DNA of 64,000 nucleotides from Peribacillus frigoritolerans_B (lineage in GTDB: Bacteria; Bacillota; Bacilli; Bacillales; DSM-1321). Location of the stretch: assembly GCF_044762665.1 (NCBI RefSeq), contig NZ_JBIWES010000008.1:1-64000 (forward strand), read 5' to 3'. Position numbers and translations under genes: made by a program. The notes under the pieces are model-generated. The model ran no database searches and was not told the origin of the DNA. It saw nothing but the letters and a program-made list of their open reading frames with translations. The first letter of the stretch is position 1. The number at the start of each line of letters is the position of its first letter. Positions 43,133 through 52,864 of this stretch are shown piece after piece.

Positions 43133-45463
43133 CTATGATGAATGCGCCTCATCCTGTTCATCTTTAGTTACCAATACATTTCGTGGTTTACTGCCTTCAT
43201 ATGGACCGACAATTCCCCTCGCTTCCATTTCATCAATCAACCTCGCTGCCCGCGTATAGCCAATCCGGAAGCGGCGCTGCAGCATGGAAACAGATGCAGT
43301 CTGCATTTCAACGATCAAGGACACCGCATCCGCGTATAAATCATCTTCGACTTCACCATTTGAAGTTTCTGCAATTTCATCCGGTATCATCTCTTCGTTA
43401 TATTGTGCTTTTTGCTGTGAAATGACATATGTGACAACTTCCTCGACTTCATTGTCGGATAAAAAGGCCCCTTGGACGCGGACCGGTTTCGAAGCTCCTG
43501 AAGGCAGGAAGAGCATGTCACCCCGGCCTAACAGTTTTTCGGCTCCGCCCATGTCGAGGATCGTTCTCGAATCGGTCATTGATGAGACGCTAAAAGCAAT
43601 CCGAGATGGGATGTTCGCTTTAATGACCCCTGTAATTACATCTACTGATGGCCGCTGAGTGGCAATTATCAAGTGTATGCCAGCGGCACGTGCCATTTGT
43701 GCAAGCCGTGTGATGGCATCCTCTACATCATTTGAGGCGACCATCATCAAATCCGCCAGCTCATCGACTATGACTACGATATAAGGCAAGAGCGGTTGTT
43801 TGGCATCTTCTTCGATGTTATACCGGTTAATATAATCATTGTAGCCTTCAATATTACGCGTACCGGAATGGGAAAATAGCTCATACCGCCTTTCCATTTC
43901 ACTGACCACTTTTTGCAAAGCCTGTGCAGCTTTCTTTGGATTTGTCACTACAGGTGCGAGTAAGTGGGGAATTCCATTATAGACATTCAGCTCCACCATT
44001 TTTGGATCGATCATCATCATTTTCACTTCATGCGGTTTTGCCCGCATCAGAATACTCGTGATAATCCCATTGATACAAACGGATTTCCCGCTGCCAGTAG
44101 CACCAGCCACTAGTAAATGCGGCATTTTATTGAGCTCCGCCTTAACCGCTTCACCAGAAATATTTCGCCCTAAGCCTATTTGCAGTTTTGCGTCAGGCTT
44201 GTCAACTTCTTTGGCCTCTAAAACTTCCCTTAATGACACCATCGCCACTTCGGAGTTAGGGACTTCTATTCCGATTGCCGATTTTCCGGGAATCGGGGCT
44301 TCGATCCTAATATCCTTTGCGGCAAGTGCAAGGGCCAAGTCATCGGATAGGCTGACAATTTTACTTACCTTCACCCCTACGTCCGGATGTACTTCATATT
44401 TGGTTACGGCTGGGCCTAAGTGAACTTGGGTGACCCTCGCTTTCACTCCAAAGCTATGAAAGGTGCGCTCAAGCTTAGCCGCATTTTCGTGGATCAATTG
44501 GTATTCTCCGCTTTGGTCCGTTTTTTTGGGCTGCAATAACAGAGAAAGAGGCGGTAAAAGATATTCTTTATTCTCCACTTCCGTAAAATTCATAGGCGGA
44601 ACGGCATCATCCTGTTCCTCTGCACTATCTGCTGCAGGTTCCGTAACGGCCGGAATTATTTCGTCTTCGTCGCTATAGGCTTTATCAGCAAAGCTGGAAA
44701 TGATCCGCTCCGTCGCCATTTGCTGTGTTTCCTCTTCGTGAAGAAGGGGCTGATCCGTTTCTTCCGCCGGTTCTTTTTCCCGTTTCTTCTTTTTCACGGG
44801 ATTCTTTTTCTTTTCTTTTTTGTCTTCATTCCACGTTTTCATATCATCTCTGAATGCGGACCATTGCTTTTTGAAAAAGCCGCCAAGACCCATGAAAAAC
44901 TTCCCGAGGGTTTCACCTAACGTTTTCCCGGTCAATAGGACGGCACCTACAATGATAAAAAGGAATGAAACGATTTTCGATCCGGCTTCGTCGAATAAAA
45001 AGTATGAGGCTGCAAATAATATCGCTCCAATCATGCCGCCCCCAAGGTCCTTTGAGCTGGCCTTGCCGGTCACTTCCATCCAGAATAGTTCCCATGTATT
45101 CGAAATGACGCTGGGTTTCGTGAACGGTCCTCCATCTGCAAGCATGTTAAACAGTGTCACATGACTTAATAGGAGCATGCTCGCGACAAGGAAGTACATC
45201 CCGACCAATTGCCGTTTCAACAGGTAAGGGACCTCCCTCTTTATCATCAAATAGAACCCAGCTGCAATTGCTCCCAACAAAAAGAGGATATACCATTCCC
45301 CCATGAAAAAGCGGATTAAAAAGACCGTCCCGTTTCCCACTGCTCCAAGCTTGGCAATGGCAATGATGGCCAAACCTATTAAAGTGAGGCCAATCAATTC
45401 ATATTTAAGCGTTAGTTTTAACTTCTCTGTACCATTCTTTTTTCTGCGTTTCTTCTTTGCCAT
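43133..45463 (-). CDS. spoIIIE: DNA translocase SpoIIIE
   Basis: The 776-residue FtsK/SpoIIIE translocase pumps the chromosome into the forespore and clears DNA from septa. Four N-terminal membrane helices lie within residues 20-180, followed by a Lys-rich then acidic linker. The motor domain has Walker A GATGSGKS at about residue 452 and Walker B IVIVDELADL. The C-terminal winged-helix gamma domain (VSMLQRRFRIGYTRAARLIDEME split here) reads the orienting DNA motifs. Confidence 0.97.
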   Translation of the reverse strand: MAKKKRRKKNGTEKLKLTLKYELIGLTLIGLAIIAIAKLGAVGNGTVFLIRFFMGEWYILFLLGAIAAGFYLMIKREVPYLLKRQLVGMYFLVASMLLLSHVTLFNMLADGGPFTKPSVISNTWELFWMEVTGKASSKDLGGGMIGAILFAASYFLFDEAGSKIVSFLFIIVGAVLLTGKTLGETLGKFFMGLGGFFKKQWSAFRDDMKTWNEDKKEKKKNPVKKKKREKEPAEETDQPLLHEEETQQMATERIISSFADKAYSDEDEIIPAVTEPAADSAEEQDDAVPPMNFTEVENKEYLLPPLSLLLQPKKTDQSGEYQLIHENAAKLERTFHSFGVKARVTQVHLGPAVTKYEVHPDVGVKVSKIVSLSDDLALALAAKDIRIEAPIPGKSAIGIEVPNSEVAMVSLREVLEAKEVDKPDAKLQIGLGRNISGEAVKAELNKMPHLLVAGATGSGKSVCINGIITSILMRAKPHEVKMMMIDPKMVELNVYNGIPHLLAPVVTNPKKAAQALQKVVSEMERRYELFSHSGTRNIEGYNDYINRYNIEEDAKQPLLPYIVVIVDELADLMMVASNDVEDAITRLAQMARAAGIHLIIATQRPSVDVITGVIKANIPSRIAFSVSSMTDSRTILDMGGAEKLLGRGDMLFLPSGASKPVRVQGAFLSDNEVEEVVTYVISQQKAQYNEEMIPDEIAETSNGEVEDDLYADAVSLIVEMQTASVSMLQRRFRIGYTRAARLIDEMEARGIVGPYEGSKPRNVLVTKDEQDEAHSS

Positions 45464-45630
45464 AATATCACCTGATTCTTCATGAAACTATTCTAACTTT
45501 CCTATTCAACATCACTACATGATTTCCCTTCATGAAACAAACGTTCGCCTCTGATTATACCAAATAAACATGACCCTGTCCTTGATATATACACCATTTA
45601 TTCTTAAGGGGACATTTTTCCCATATAATG

Positions 45631-45653
45631 AATAAAGCAGCCAAGCGGCTGCT
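45631..45653 (-). terminator. Terminator after ylzJ
   Basis: AGCAGCC (45636-45642) pairs with GGCTGCT (45647-45653) around AAGC, followed on the minus strand by TTATT. It is short, but in the right place, 48 bp past the ylzJ stop. Confidence 0.6.
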
Positions 45654-45700
45654 GATTTTCATTCCAGTATATCATAATTTACCTCAGTTAGTCGTTTTTA

Positions 45701-45928
45701 CTAAGGATTCATATGTTCGAACACATTTATGACAGCCCCCGGCTGAATGTGTACATTCATATAATCTTCAGGGTCCGTGCTGACGATTCGATCAATGCGA
45801 AACGTGCGGCCACCGTCATGTTCAACCATCACATGTACACCATTGTAGATCATTTCTATTAAATTTGCCGTCTTCTCATGGTGATGAGGGAAAATTATTT
45901 CTTCAGGAACGATCGTATAAAGCGTCAT
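45701..45928 (-). CDS. ylzJ: YlzJ-like protein
   Basis: The 75-residue protein starts MTLYTIVPEEIIFP and is rich in aromatic and His residues. It matches the YlzJ family by length and place: it overlaps the end of tepA by 4 bp and precedes spoIIIE, as in B. subtilis. Function unknown; the conserved link with tepA suggests a joint sporulation role. Confidence 0.88.
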   Translation of the reverse strand: MTLYTIVPEEIIFPHHHEKTANLIEMIYNGVHVMVEHDGGRTFRIDRIVSTDPEDYMNVHIQPGAVINVFEHMNP

Positions 45929-46671
45929 TGCAGAAGCCCCTCCTCTTCCCCGGCAATTTTTGGCCTTCTTTCTTCCATGAAGCTATTTAGCTTCCTCATG
46001 GCCTGGCCTACTCCTCCTACATCATCGATCATACCGATTTCAACTGCCTCGGCCCCGATTACATTCGTGCCGATATCACGGGTTAAGTTTCCTTTAGCAA
46101 ACATTAAATCCTTAAAACTTTCTTCCGTAACGTTGGAGTGGCGCGTAACAAATTTAATGACTCTTTCCTGCATTTTATCCAGGTATTCAAAGGTTTGAGG
46201 CACGCCAATGACTAATCCTGTCAAACGAATTGGATGAATCGTCATCGTTGCTGTCTCTGCTATATAGCTATGGTCACACGAAACCGCAATCGGCACACCG
46301 ATCGAGTGACCTCCCCCAAGTACTATCGAGACGGATGGCTTTGATAGGGAAGCCAGCATTTCGGCGATGGCCAGTCCCGCTTCGACATCCCCTCCGACTG
46401 TATTTAATATGACAAGCAGCCCCTCTATATTGGGATTTTGTTCAATTGCCACAATTTGTGGAATAACATGTTCATATTTGGTCGTTTTATTTTGAGGCGG
46501 CAGCTGCATATGTCCTTCAATTTGTCCAATGATCGTCAAACAATGGATTTTTGAGTCTTGAGATAGTTGCGGAACATTAGTAGCCCCCAGCTGCTGGATC
46601 TTTTCGATTAAAGTTGAGTTCTTACCTTCCTGCTTGCCTTCATTTTCATTTGGTAATGGTGCATTATCCAC
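45925..46671 (-). CDS. tepA: Translocation-enhancing ClpP-like protease TepA
   Basis: The 248-residue ClpP-fold serine protease has an N-terminal charged extension, NTVGGDVEAGLAIAEML as the oxyanion-hole region, and the nucleophile Ser123 in GGGHSIG. TepA is linked to protein export and to degradation of small acid-soluble proteins during outgrowth in B. subtilis. It overlaps ylzJ by 4 bp. Confidence 0.93.
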   Translation of the reverse strand: MDNAPLPNENEGKQEGKNSTLIEKIQQLGATNVPQLSQDSKIHCLTIIGQIEGHMQLPPQNKTTKYEHVIPQIVAIEQNPNIEGLLVILNTVGGDVEAGLAIAEMLASLSKPSVSIVLGGGHSIGVPIAVSCDHSYIAETATMTIHPIRLTGLVIGVPQTFEYLDKMQERVIKFVTRHSNVTEESFKDLMFAKGNLTRDIGTNVIGAEAVEIGMIDDVGGVGQAMRKLNSFMEERRPKIAGEEEGLLQ

Positions 46672-46754
46672 TATGCCAACCCCTTTCTCTTTTAGCCTAT
46701 AGCTTTATTATGTCTCGAGTCTCGGACTTCATTCTTCAAGATATAAGAGTCACA

Positions 46755-46786
46755 AAAAAGAACCCCTGACTGTTCAAATCAGGGGT
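46755..46786 (-). terminator. Terminator of rnjB
   Basis: ACCCCTGA (46762-46769) pairs with TCAGGGGT (46779-46786), followed on the minus strand by TCTTTTTT. It lies 7 bp beyond the rnjB stop. Confidence 0.88.
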
Positions 46787-46793
46787 CCCTTAC

Positions 46794-48464
46794 TTAATAT
46801 TCCATGATGATCGGTAAAATCATTGGACGGCGTTTCGTTTTTTCATAGAAGAATTGGTTTAACGCATCACGCATTTCCTGCTTCAGCGTGGACCAATCAA
46901 AAGGTTGGCGCGATCCATTTTTCTTTACGATTTCACTTACTATTTCAGTTGCTTCCGCAATCATTTTTTCTGATTCGCGAACATATACGAAGCCCCTTGA
47001 AATGATTTCAGGGCCCGCTGCAATGCTTTTATCCTGACGGTTCAACGTGACAACCACAATCAAAATGCCATCCTGGGATAATAAGCGCCGATCACGGAGA
47101 ACGATATTACCCACATCTCCAACGCCGCTGCCATCTATCAGGATATTTCCTGCAGAAACTTTTCCAGAAAGACCCATTTTATTTCCCTTTAGTTCGATGA
47201 CATCCCCTTTTTCGGCAATTATGATGTTTTCACGCTTTATTCCCGCAGCAATCCCAACCTTTTGATGGGCATATAAATGGCGGTATTCCCCATGTACAGG
47301 GATTAAGAATTTAGGATTCATCAAATTGATCATCATTTTAAGTTCTTCCTGGCTGCCATGCCCTGTTACGTGCACTTTATATTTGTTAGCAGATACCACT
47401 TCAGCACCTACCCTGTATAGCAAATCGACGGTTTTGGATAAAATAAGTTCACCGCCCTGCAGGGGTGATGCGCTGATCAAAACTGTGTCTCCCTTTTTGA
47501 TCGTCACCTGCTTGTGGGTCTGTTTTGCCATTTTTTGAAGTGCCGCAATTGGTTCCCCCTGATGACCTGTCGATAACACGACGATTTCACGGTCCTCATA
47601 CTGGCCAATTTCATTAATTGGGATTATCAGCTCTTCCTCGACCTTTAAGTAGCCAAGATTCAGGGCTGTTTCATACACGCGTTGCAGGCTTTTTCCTACA
47701 ACTGCCACTTTTCTGCGACTTGCTGCCGCTGCATTGAAAACATGTTGAATCCGGTTGATGTTCGAAGCGAAGCACGCAACGATTATCCTTCCGGAGGCAG
47801 CGTGGAAAGCCTCTGTAATATCTTTGGCCACAACTGCTTCCGATGTCGTATAACCTGGCCTCTCGGCACCGGTACTATCCGAAAGCAAGCATAGGACACC
47901 TTCTTCGCCGATACCGGCCATTTTACCGATTTCCGGTTTATATAGTTCTGTTGCTGCTTGGTCGAATTTGAAATCCCCTGTATAAACAATTGCACCTTCG
48001 CGAGTGTGGATCACGACTCCGACGGAATCGGGAATACTATGGTTAGTCCGGAAAAAAGACACGGCTGCTTGAGGGAAACTTAAAAGGGAATCCGAATCGA
48101 TTTCAGTGAATGTTGCCCTGCCGTTAAAGCCATCTTCCTTTAATTTCGTTTTGATTAAAGCAAGTGTAAGCTTTGTTCCATAAACAGGAACTGGTAAGTA
48201 TTTCAAGACATAAGCAAGCGCTCCCATATGGTCTTCATGACCATGGGTAATGAATATCCCCTGCACCCGTTCCTTATTATCCATCAAATAAGAAATATCA
48301 GGGATTACTGCATCGATTCCGAGCATTTCGTCTTCCGGCAACATTAAACCTGCATCAAGAAGATAGATGTCCTCATTCACCTCAACGACGTACATATTTT
48401 TACCAAGCTCCCCTTGTCCTCCAAGAGAAATCACTTTTATTCCATTATTTTTATCTTTACCCAA
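46794..48464 (-). CDS. rnjB: Ribonuclease J2
   Basis: The 556-residue metallo-beta-lactamase/beta-CASP ribonuclease has the zinc motif HGHEDHMGAL and later SDSTGAERPG, HVTGHGSQEEL and PVHGEYRHL. RNase J enzymes degrade RNA 5' to 3' and cut internally. Its place next to tepA identifies it as J2 rather than J1. The start is a TTG with AGGAGG upstream. Confidence 0.94.
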   Translation of the reverse strand: MGKDKNNGIKVISLGGQGELGKNMYVVEVNEDIYLLDAGLMLPEDEMLGIDAVIPDISYLMDNKERVQGIFITHGHEDHMGALAYVLKYLPVPVYGTKLTLALIKTKLKEDGFNGRATFTEIDSDSLLSFPQAAVSFFRTNHSIPDSVGVVIHTREGAIVYTGDFKFDQAATELYKPEIGKMAGIGEEGVLCLLSDSTGAERPGYTTSEAVVAKDITEAFHAASGRIIVACFASNINRIQHVFNAAAASRRKVAVVGKSLQRVYETALNLGYLKVEEELIIPINEIGQYEDREIVVLSTGHQGEPIAALQKMAKQTHKQVTIKKGDTVLISASPLQGGELILSKTVDLLYRVGAEVVSANKYKVHVTGHGSQEELKMMINLMNPKFLIPVHGEYRHLYAHQKVGIAAGIKRENIIIAEKGDVIELKGNKMGLSGKVSAGNILIDGSGVGDVGNIVLRDRRLLSQDGILIVVVTLNRQDKSIAAGPEIISRGFVYVRESEKMIAEATEIVSEIVKKNGSRQPFDWSTLKQEMRDALNQFFYEKTKRRPMILPIIMEY

Positions 48465-48700
48465 TCGAATATCCTCCTTAAAAAATCCCGTTCATAATTT
48501 CCCAATGATTTCATTATAACCGATGTTCAAAAAACATGACAACACTTACCATTTTCAAAGGGACTTTTTCATTTAATTCAAAAAAACAACCCATTATGTA
48601 AGAGATCCTTTGTACTTTTACCAGTTTCGATTGATCATGAAAAAATTCAATATTTTCATCCCGAAATCGAAAAGTATATCCCATTCATATACATCATTAT

Positions 48701-48735
48701 GTAAAAACAAGCCAATCTTCATCGATCAGCTTGTT
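48701..48735 (-). terminator. Terminator of the asd-dapG-dapA cluster
   Basis: AACAAGC (48706-48712) pairs with GCTTGTT (48729-48735), with a large loop that can fold further, followed on the minus strand by TTTTTAC. Confidence 0.7.
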
Positions 48736-48745
48736 CCGTGTCTTT

Positions 48746-49615
48746 TTATTTTTTTAATACCTTGGTTAATGCCAGGCGTTCCTGCTCGGTCAATGGCACG
48801 ATTGGAAGTCTCACCGATCCGACGTCAATTCCATATAACTGAAGCGCTGTTTTGACAGGTGCAGGGCTTGGCGCTGCAAACAAACCTTTTATAATCGGTA
48901 ACAGTTCCTGATGCAGCCGGGCTGCCTCTTTCAAGTCCCCACTGATGAAGGCCTCCACTATTTTCTGCAACTCATTGCCAGCAATATGTGAAGCAACCGA
49001 TACTACACCCACACCACCAATCGCCAATACCGGGAGTGTTAAAGCGTCGTCCCCGCTATATAATGCAAAATCTTCATCCGTTCCGGCTATGATTTGGGTC
49101 ATAGCATTTAAATCCCCGCTCGCTTCCTTAACGGCTACGATATTAGGAATTTTTGAAAGGCGGATGATCGTTTCCGGTTCAATGTTAACTGAAGCTCGCC
49201 CAGGGATATTATATACCATTACAGGAAGCGTTGTACTGGCTGCAATAGCCTTAAAATGCTGGTACAGACCTTCTTGATTCGTTTTACTATAATACGGGGC
49301 AACCAACATTATCGCATCTGCCCCATTTTGTTCCGCTTTTTTTGTCAACTCGATGGAAGCATACGTATTGTTGCTTCCTGTACCCATGATGATGGGCACA
49401 CGTTTGTCAACAACCTTAGAAACATGACGCAATAACGCGATTTTCTCCTCCGAAGATAAAGTTGGAGATTCCCCTGTCGTTCCCGAAAGCACAAGCGAAT
49501 CGGTTCCATTGGTTAATAAGTAATTAACCAATGTAGTCGTCTTTTGAAAATCAACATTTCCCTTGCTATCGAAAGGGGTGACCATCGCGGTTGATACTCT
49601 ACCAAATATCATCAT
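48746..49615 (-). CDS. dapA: 4-hydroxy-tetrahydrodipicolinate synthase
   Basis: The 289-residue aldolase-type enzyme condenses pyruvate with aspartate semialdehyde, the first committed step to diaminopimelate, lysine and dipicolinate. Schiff-base Lys163 lies in VAVKEASGD, Tyr135 in MVYNIPGRAS, and GTTGESPTL is at 45-53. It follows dapG by 47 bp. Its product also feeds the dipicolinate synthase encoded at 52-54 kb. Confidence 0.97.
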   Translation of the reverse strand: MMIFGRVSTAMVTPFDSKGNVDFQKTTTLVNYLLTNGTDSLVLSGTTGESPTLSSEEKIALLRHVSKVVDKRVPIIMGTGSNNTYASIELTKKAEQNGADAIMLVAPYYSKTNQEGLYQHFKAIAASTTLPVMVYNIPGRASVNIEPETIIRLSKIPNIVAVKEASGDLNAMTQIIAGTDEDFALYSGDDALTLPVLAIGGVGVVSVASHIAGNELQKIVEAFISGDLKEAARLHQELLPIIKGLFAAPSPAPVKTALQLYGIDVGSVRLPIVPLTEQERLALTKVLKK

Positions 49616-49662
49616 CTAACACCTCTTTAATTTTTAAAACCTTTATTTATTAAAAAACCTGA

Positions 49663-50889
49663 TTATTGGACTTCCCTTTCATGCAATTGAAATGCATAGT
49701 GCAGGGAATTAACGGCTTCTATTAAATCTTCTTCTTTTACGAGTACCCAAATTGTCGTATGGCTGTCAGCTGACTGGAGAATGGCAATTTCCTTTTCGGA
49801 AAGCGCTGTGACAATCTTCGCTGCAACGCCTGGTACTCCATTAATGCCTGCACCGACTACTGATACCTTGGCACAATTCCTTTCAATGACCGGTTCATGA
49901 CCAAGCTCGGCCAAAATCGAGAGGGCAAGTTCTGTCGTCTCTTCCGAAACGGTATAAACTACACCACTTGGATATATATTTATAAAGTCCACTGAAATGG
50001 AGGCATTGGCCATCGCTTTGAAAACTTCAGCCTGAAGATTATATTGATCTTTTTTCGCACGGACCTTGATTTGAGTGATCTTTGGTACATGGGCAATCCC
50101 GGTTACAAGCCTTTCACGTATGTCACTACCCTGGCTTCCCTTGTTCATGCTTGTAACTAGGGTTCCCAAACCTTCGCTGTATGTTGACCGTATCCGAATC
50201 GGGACTTTCGCCTGCATCGCAATTTCAACAGCTCTCGGATGAATGACCTTCGCCCCTTGATATGCCATATTGCAAACTTCCGTATATGAAACGATTGATA
50301 ATGGACGAGCTTGATCGGCGATCCGTGGATCTGCTGTCATGATTCCTTCCACATCCGTAAAAATATCGACCCGTTCAGCCTGCAATGCGGCACCTAATGC
50401 AGCTGCTGAAGTATCACTTCCACCACGGCCGATGGTCGTGATGTCACCATTTTTAGCAGCTCCCTGGAAACCTGCTACAACGACAACATCCTTCACCTCA
50501 AGTTCTTTCATGAGGCGATCGCATTTCATTTCGATTATTTTCGCACTGGAATAGTCGGTATTCGTCAAGAATCCTGCTTGCGCTCCAGTATAAGCGACCG
50601 CATCAATACCATGTTCCAAGAGCATGTTCGTAAATACGACAGATGATATCGTTTCTCCGACAGACATAAGTAAATCCTGTTCCCGTTTTGAAAGGCTGGC
50701 TTTCGCTCCATTTACAAGGGAAAGTAAGGTATCTGTTGCATAAGGATCGCCTTTTCTTCCCATTGCTGAAACCACAACCACCACTTTATAGCCTTCTTTA
50801 ATGGCTTTTTCGATATGCCCCTTGGCAAATGAACGGCTTTCCTCATCACGAACGGATGTCCCACCGTATTTCTGGACGATAATTTTCAT
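49663..50889 (-). CDS. dapG: Aspartokinase I (DapG type)
   Basis: The 408-residue kinase phosphorylates aspartate at the start of the aspartate pathway. It starts MKIIVQKYGGTSV, has TTIGRGGSDTSA in the catalytic domain and two C-terminal ACT domains (VSVDFINIYPSG and the GVPGVAAKIVTAL repeat). The location between asd and dapA identifies the diaminopimelate-regulated isoform. The frame begins with GTG at 50898, but GGGGTG is properly spaced from the ATG at 50889. Confidence 0.95.
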   Translation of the reverse strand: MKIIVQKYGGTSVRDEESRSFAKGHIEKAIKEGYKVVVVVSAMGRKGDPYATDTLLSLVNGAKASLSKREQDLLMSVGETISSVVFTNMLLEHGIDAVAYTGAQAGFLTNTDYSSAKIIEMKCDRLMKELEVKDVVVVAGFQGAAKNGDITTIGRGGSDTSAAALGAALQAERVDIFTDVEGIMTADPRIADQARPLSIVSYTEVCNMAYQGAKVIHPRAVEIAMQAKVPIRIRSTYSEGLGTLVTSMNKGSQGSDIRERLVTGIAHVPKITQIKVRAKKDQYNLQAEVFKAMANASISVDFINIYPSGVVYTVSEETTELALSILAELGHEPVIERNCAKVSVVGAGINGVPGVAAKIVTALSEKEIAILQSADSHTTIWVLVKEEDLIEAVNSLHYAFQLHEREVQ

Positions 50890-50911
50890 AATATGCACCC
50901 CAAATATAAGC

Positions 50912-50934
50912 CAGCTCCCCGATCCGGGAAGCTG
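50912..50934 (-). other. Hairpin between asd and dapG
   Basis: CAGCT-CCC (from 50912) pairs with GGG-AAGCTG (to 50934) with one mismatch and a small loop, 23 bp before the dapG start. The following bases are AT-rich rather than a T-run. It might be a weak attenuator or an mRNA processing site. Confidence 0.35.
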
Positions 50935-50993
50935 ACAAAGACTCTCTATCCTATTGGAATTAATTTTCTGTTGAGTTCATTAAGAATAAATTA

Positions 50994-52049
50994 TTACTTA
51001 ACGGTAACCAAACCTAATTTCAAAAGGCTTTCAGCAATTTGAACGGAATTCCAAGCTGCACCTTTTAATAGATTATCGGAAACCACCCATAAATGGAAGC
51101 CTTTATCTTCATCCAAATCTTTGCGAATCCGACCGACGAATACATCATTCTTGCCGACGGATGAAGCAGGTGTTGGGTAAACTTGTTGTTCCGGTTCATC
51201 TTCTAACACTACTCCAGGTGCTTTTCTCATTAACTCCTTGATTTGAGAGGCCGCTATGCCTTCTTTTTCAACTTCAATGTATACAGATTCCGAATGACCT
51301 GTTACTACAGGAAGCCTCACGCAAGTTGCAGCCACTGGAAGGTCTTGCATATGCATGATTTTCTTAGTTTCATTAATCATTTTCATCTCTTCGAATGTGT
51401 ACCCGTTATCTTGGAATTTATCAATTTGGGGAATGACGTTAAAAGCGATTTGATAATGCTTTTCGTCTCCTTTTACCGGTAAAATTTTCGGATCGATTTC
51501 TTTTTCATCAAGCAAGTCGCGAGCTTGTTCCTTTAATTCATTTATCGCTGCTGCACCTGCACCCGAAACAGCCTGATAGGTAGAAACAACAATTTTTGAT
51601 AAGCCGTATGCCTTGCGGACAGGTTCTAATGCCACAACCATTTGGATAGTTGAACAATTCGGGTTTGCAATGATCCCATTATGCTGCTTCAAGTCTTCTT
51701 CATTTACTTCAGGAACGACTAGCGGCACATTTTCATCCATGCGGAATGCGCTCGTATTATCGACAACTATCGCACCGCGTTTCACTGCTTCTGGAGCCAA
51801 TTCCTTAGACACGCTTCCTCCAGCACTGAATAAAGCGATATCGATGCCCTCAAAGCTTTCAGGTTTTGCTTCCTGCACTTCGATTTCTTCGCCCTTAAAA
51901 GTAAGTTTGATTCCAGCGGAACGAGCCGATGATAAAAAGATGATTTTCTTAATCGGTAAGTTCCTTTGTTCGAGTGTTGAAATCATTTGTTGTCCTACTG
52001 CTCCAGTTGCTCCCACAACTGCAATATGCAATCCCTGTGTCTCAGTCAT
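50994..52049 (-). CDS. asd: Aspartate-semialdehyde dehydrogenase
   Basis: The 351-residue NADP enzyme reduces aspartyl phosphate to the semialdehyde. GATGAVGQ (13-20) binds the cofactor and Cys132 in NPNCSTIQ is the nucleophile; ELKEQARDLL lies in the acyl-binding half. AGGAGT precedes the ATG. With dapG and dapA it supplies diaminopimelate and dipicolinate precursors. Confidence 0.97.
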   Translation of the reverse strand: MTETQGLHIAVVGATGAVGQQMISTLEQRNLPIKKIIFLSSARSAGIKLTFKGEEIEVQEAKPESFEGIDIALFSAGGSVSKELAPEAVKRGAIVVDNTSAFRMDENVPLVVPEVNEEDLKQHNGIIANPNCSTIQMVVALEPVRKAYGLSKIVVSTYQAVSGAGAAAINELKEQARDLLDEKEIDPKILPVKGDEKHYQIAFNVIPQIDKFQDNGYTFEEMKMINETKKIMHMQDLPVAATCVRLPVVTGHSESVYIEVEKEGIAASQIKELMRKAPGVVLEDEPEQQVYPTPASSVGKNDVFVGRIRKDLDEDKGFHLWVVSDNLLKGAAWNSVQIAESLLKLGLVTVK

Positions 52050-52261
52050 TTATACATACTCCTTTTCTATCTCTTAAATTAGTTATTTATTGGATTTACT
52101 ACTTCTTGTTCAGAATATCATTTATTTTATCACATTAACATTCCAAAGGGTCGCACTTTAACAAAATATTCTGGTAGTGGAGTGGGTTTTTATAACTTCA
52201 ACCTACAAATTTATGCATATATGTCAGTCGATAGAAAGCGGATCGAGTCAGAAATACTTGT

Positions 52262-52864
52262 TCAGGCTAAATCATCCTTGAACCTTTCGACGATGACAGG
52301 TTGAATTTGTTCCCTTTCCAGTGCCGCCATGATCGTATCCCTTATCATGCTCATCCTTGCAACCATGGAACTTGGTTTACCTGTGGGATTATCCTGGCCA
52401 TATGGAACGAAATAAATATCTTTAGCTGCCATCAGCCTCATTAGATTGACACCATTTAACCCAAGTGCATCATTTGTTGATATTGCGACCACGACTGGAC
52501 GGTGATTTCTCATCGTCGCCTTTGCAGCCATAAGTACTGGCGAATCGGTAAGAGCATTTGCCATTTTACTCATTGAGTTACCCGTTAAAGGAGCGATCAC
52601 CATGCAATCAAGCGGCAATTTAGGTCCTAAAGGCTCTGCTTTGACGATTGTATCAACGACATGGTTCCCCGTCAATTTTTCTATTCTTTCGACCCAGTCC
52701 TCGCCCTTTCCAAAACGGGTTTCCGTGTTTTGTACAGTTGATGTTACGATTGGGATGACTTCCGCACCTTCATTTACAAGTTTTTCTATTTCCGGAAAAA
52801 CTTCATCATATGTGCAGTGTGATCCGGTTAATCCGAAGCCAATCCGTTTACCTATGAGACTCAT
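52262..52864 (-). CDS. spoVFB: Dipicolinate synthase subunit B
   Basis: The 200-residue flavoprotein-fold subunit starts MSLIGKRIGFGLTGSHCTYDEV. With SpoVFA it converts dihydrodipicolinate to dipicolinic acid in the mother cell, which is taken into the spore core for heat resistance. It overlaps spoVFA by 4 bp. A sigma K-type promoter is expected upstream of spoVFA, but I could not identify one. Confidence 0.96.
   Translation of the reverse strand: MSLIGKRIGFGLTGSHCTYDEVFPEIEKLVNEGAEVIPIVTSTVQNTETRFGKGEDWVERIEKLTGNHVVDTIVKAEPLGPKLPLDCMVIAPLTGNSMSKMANALTDSPVLMAAKATMRNHRPVVVAISTNDALGLNGVNLMRLMAAKDIYFVPYGQDNPTGKPSSMVARMSMIRDTIMAALEREQIQPVIVERFKDDLA

Noticed and set aside
44058..45164. Several plus-strand frames of 60-121 codons inside spoIIIE
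   Set aside because: These are antisense shadows of a highly conserved gene; their composition is Ser/Pro/Leu-rich, as expected for complement reading.
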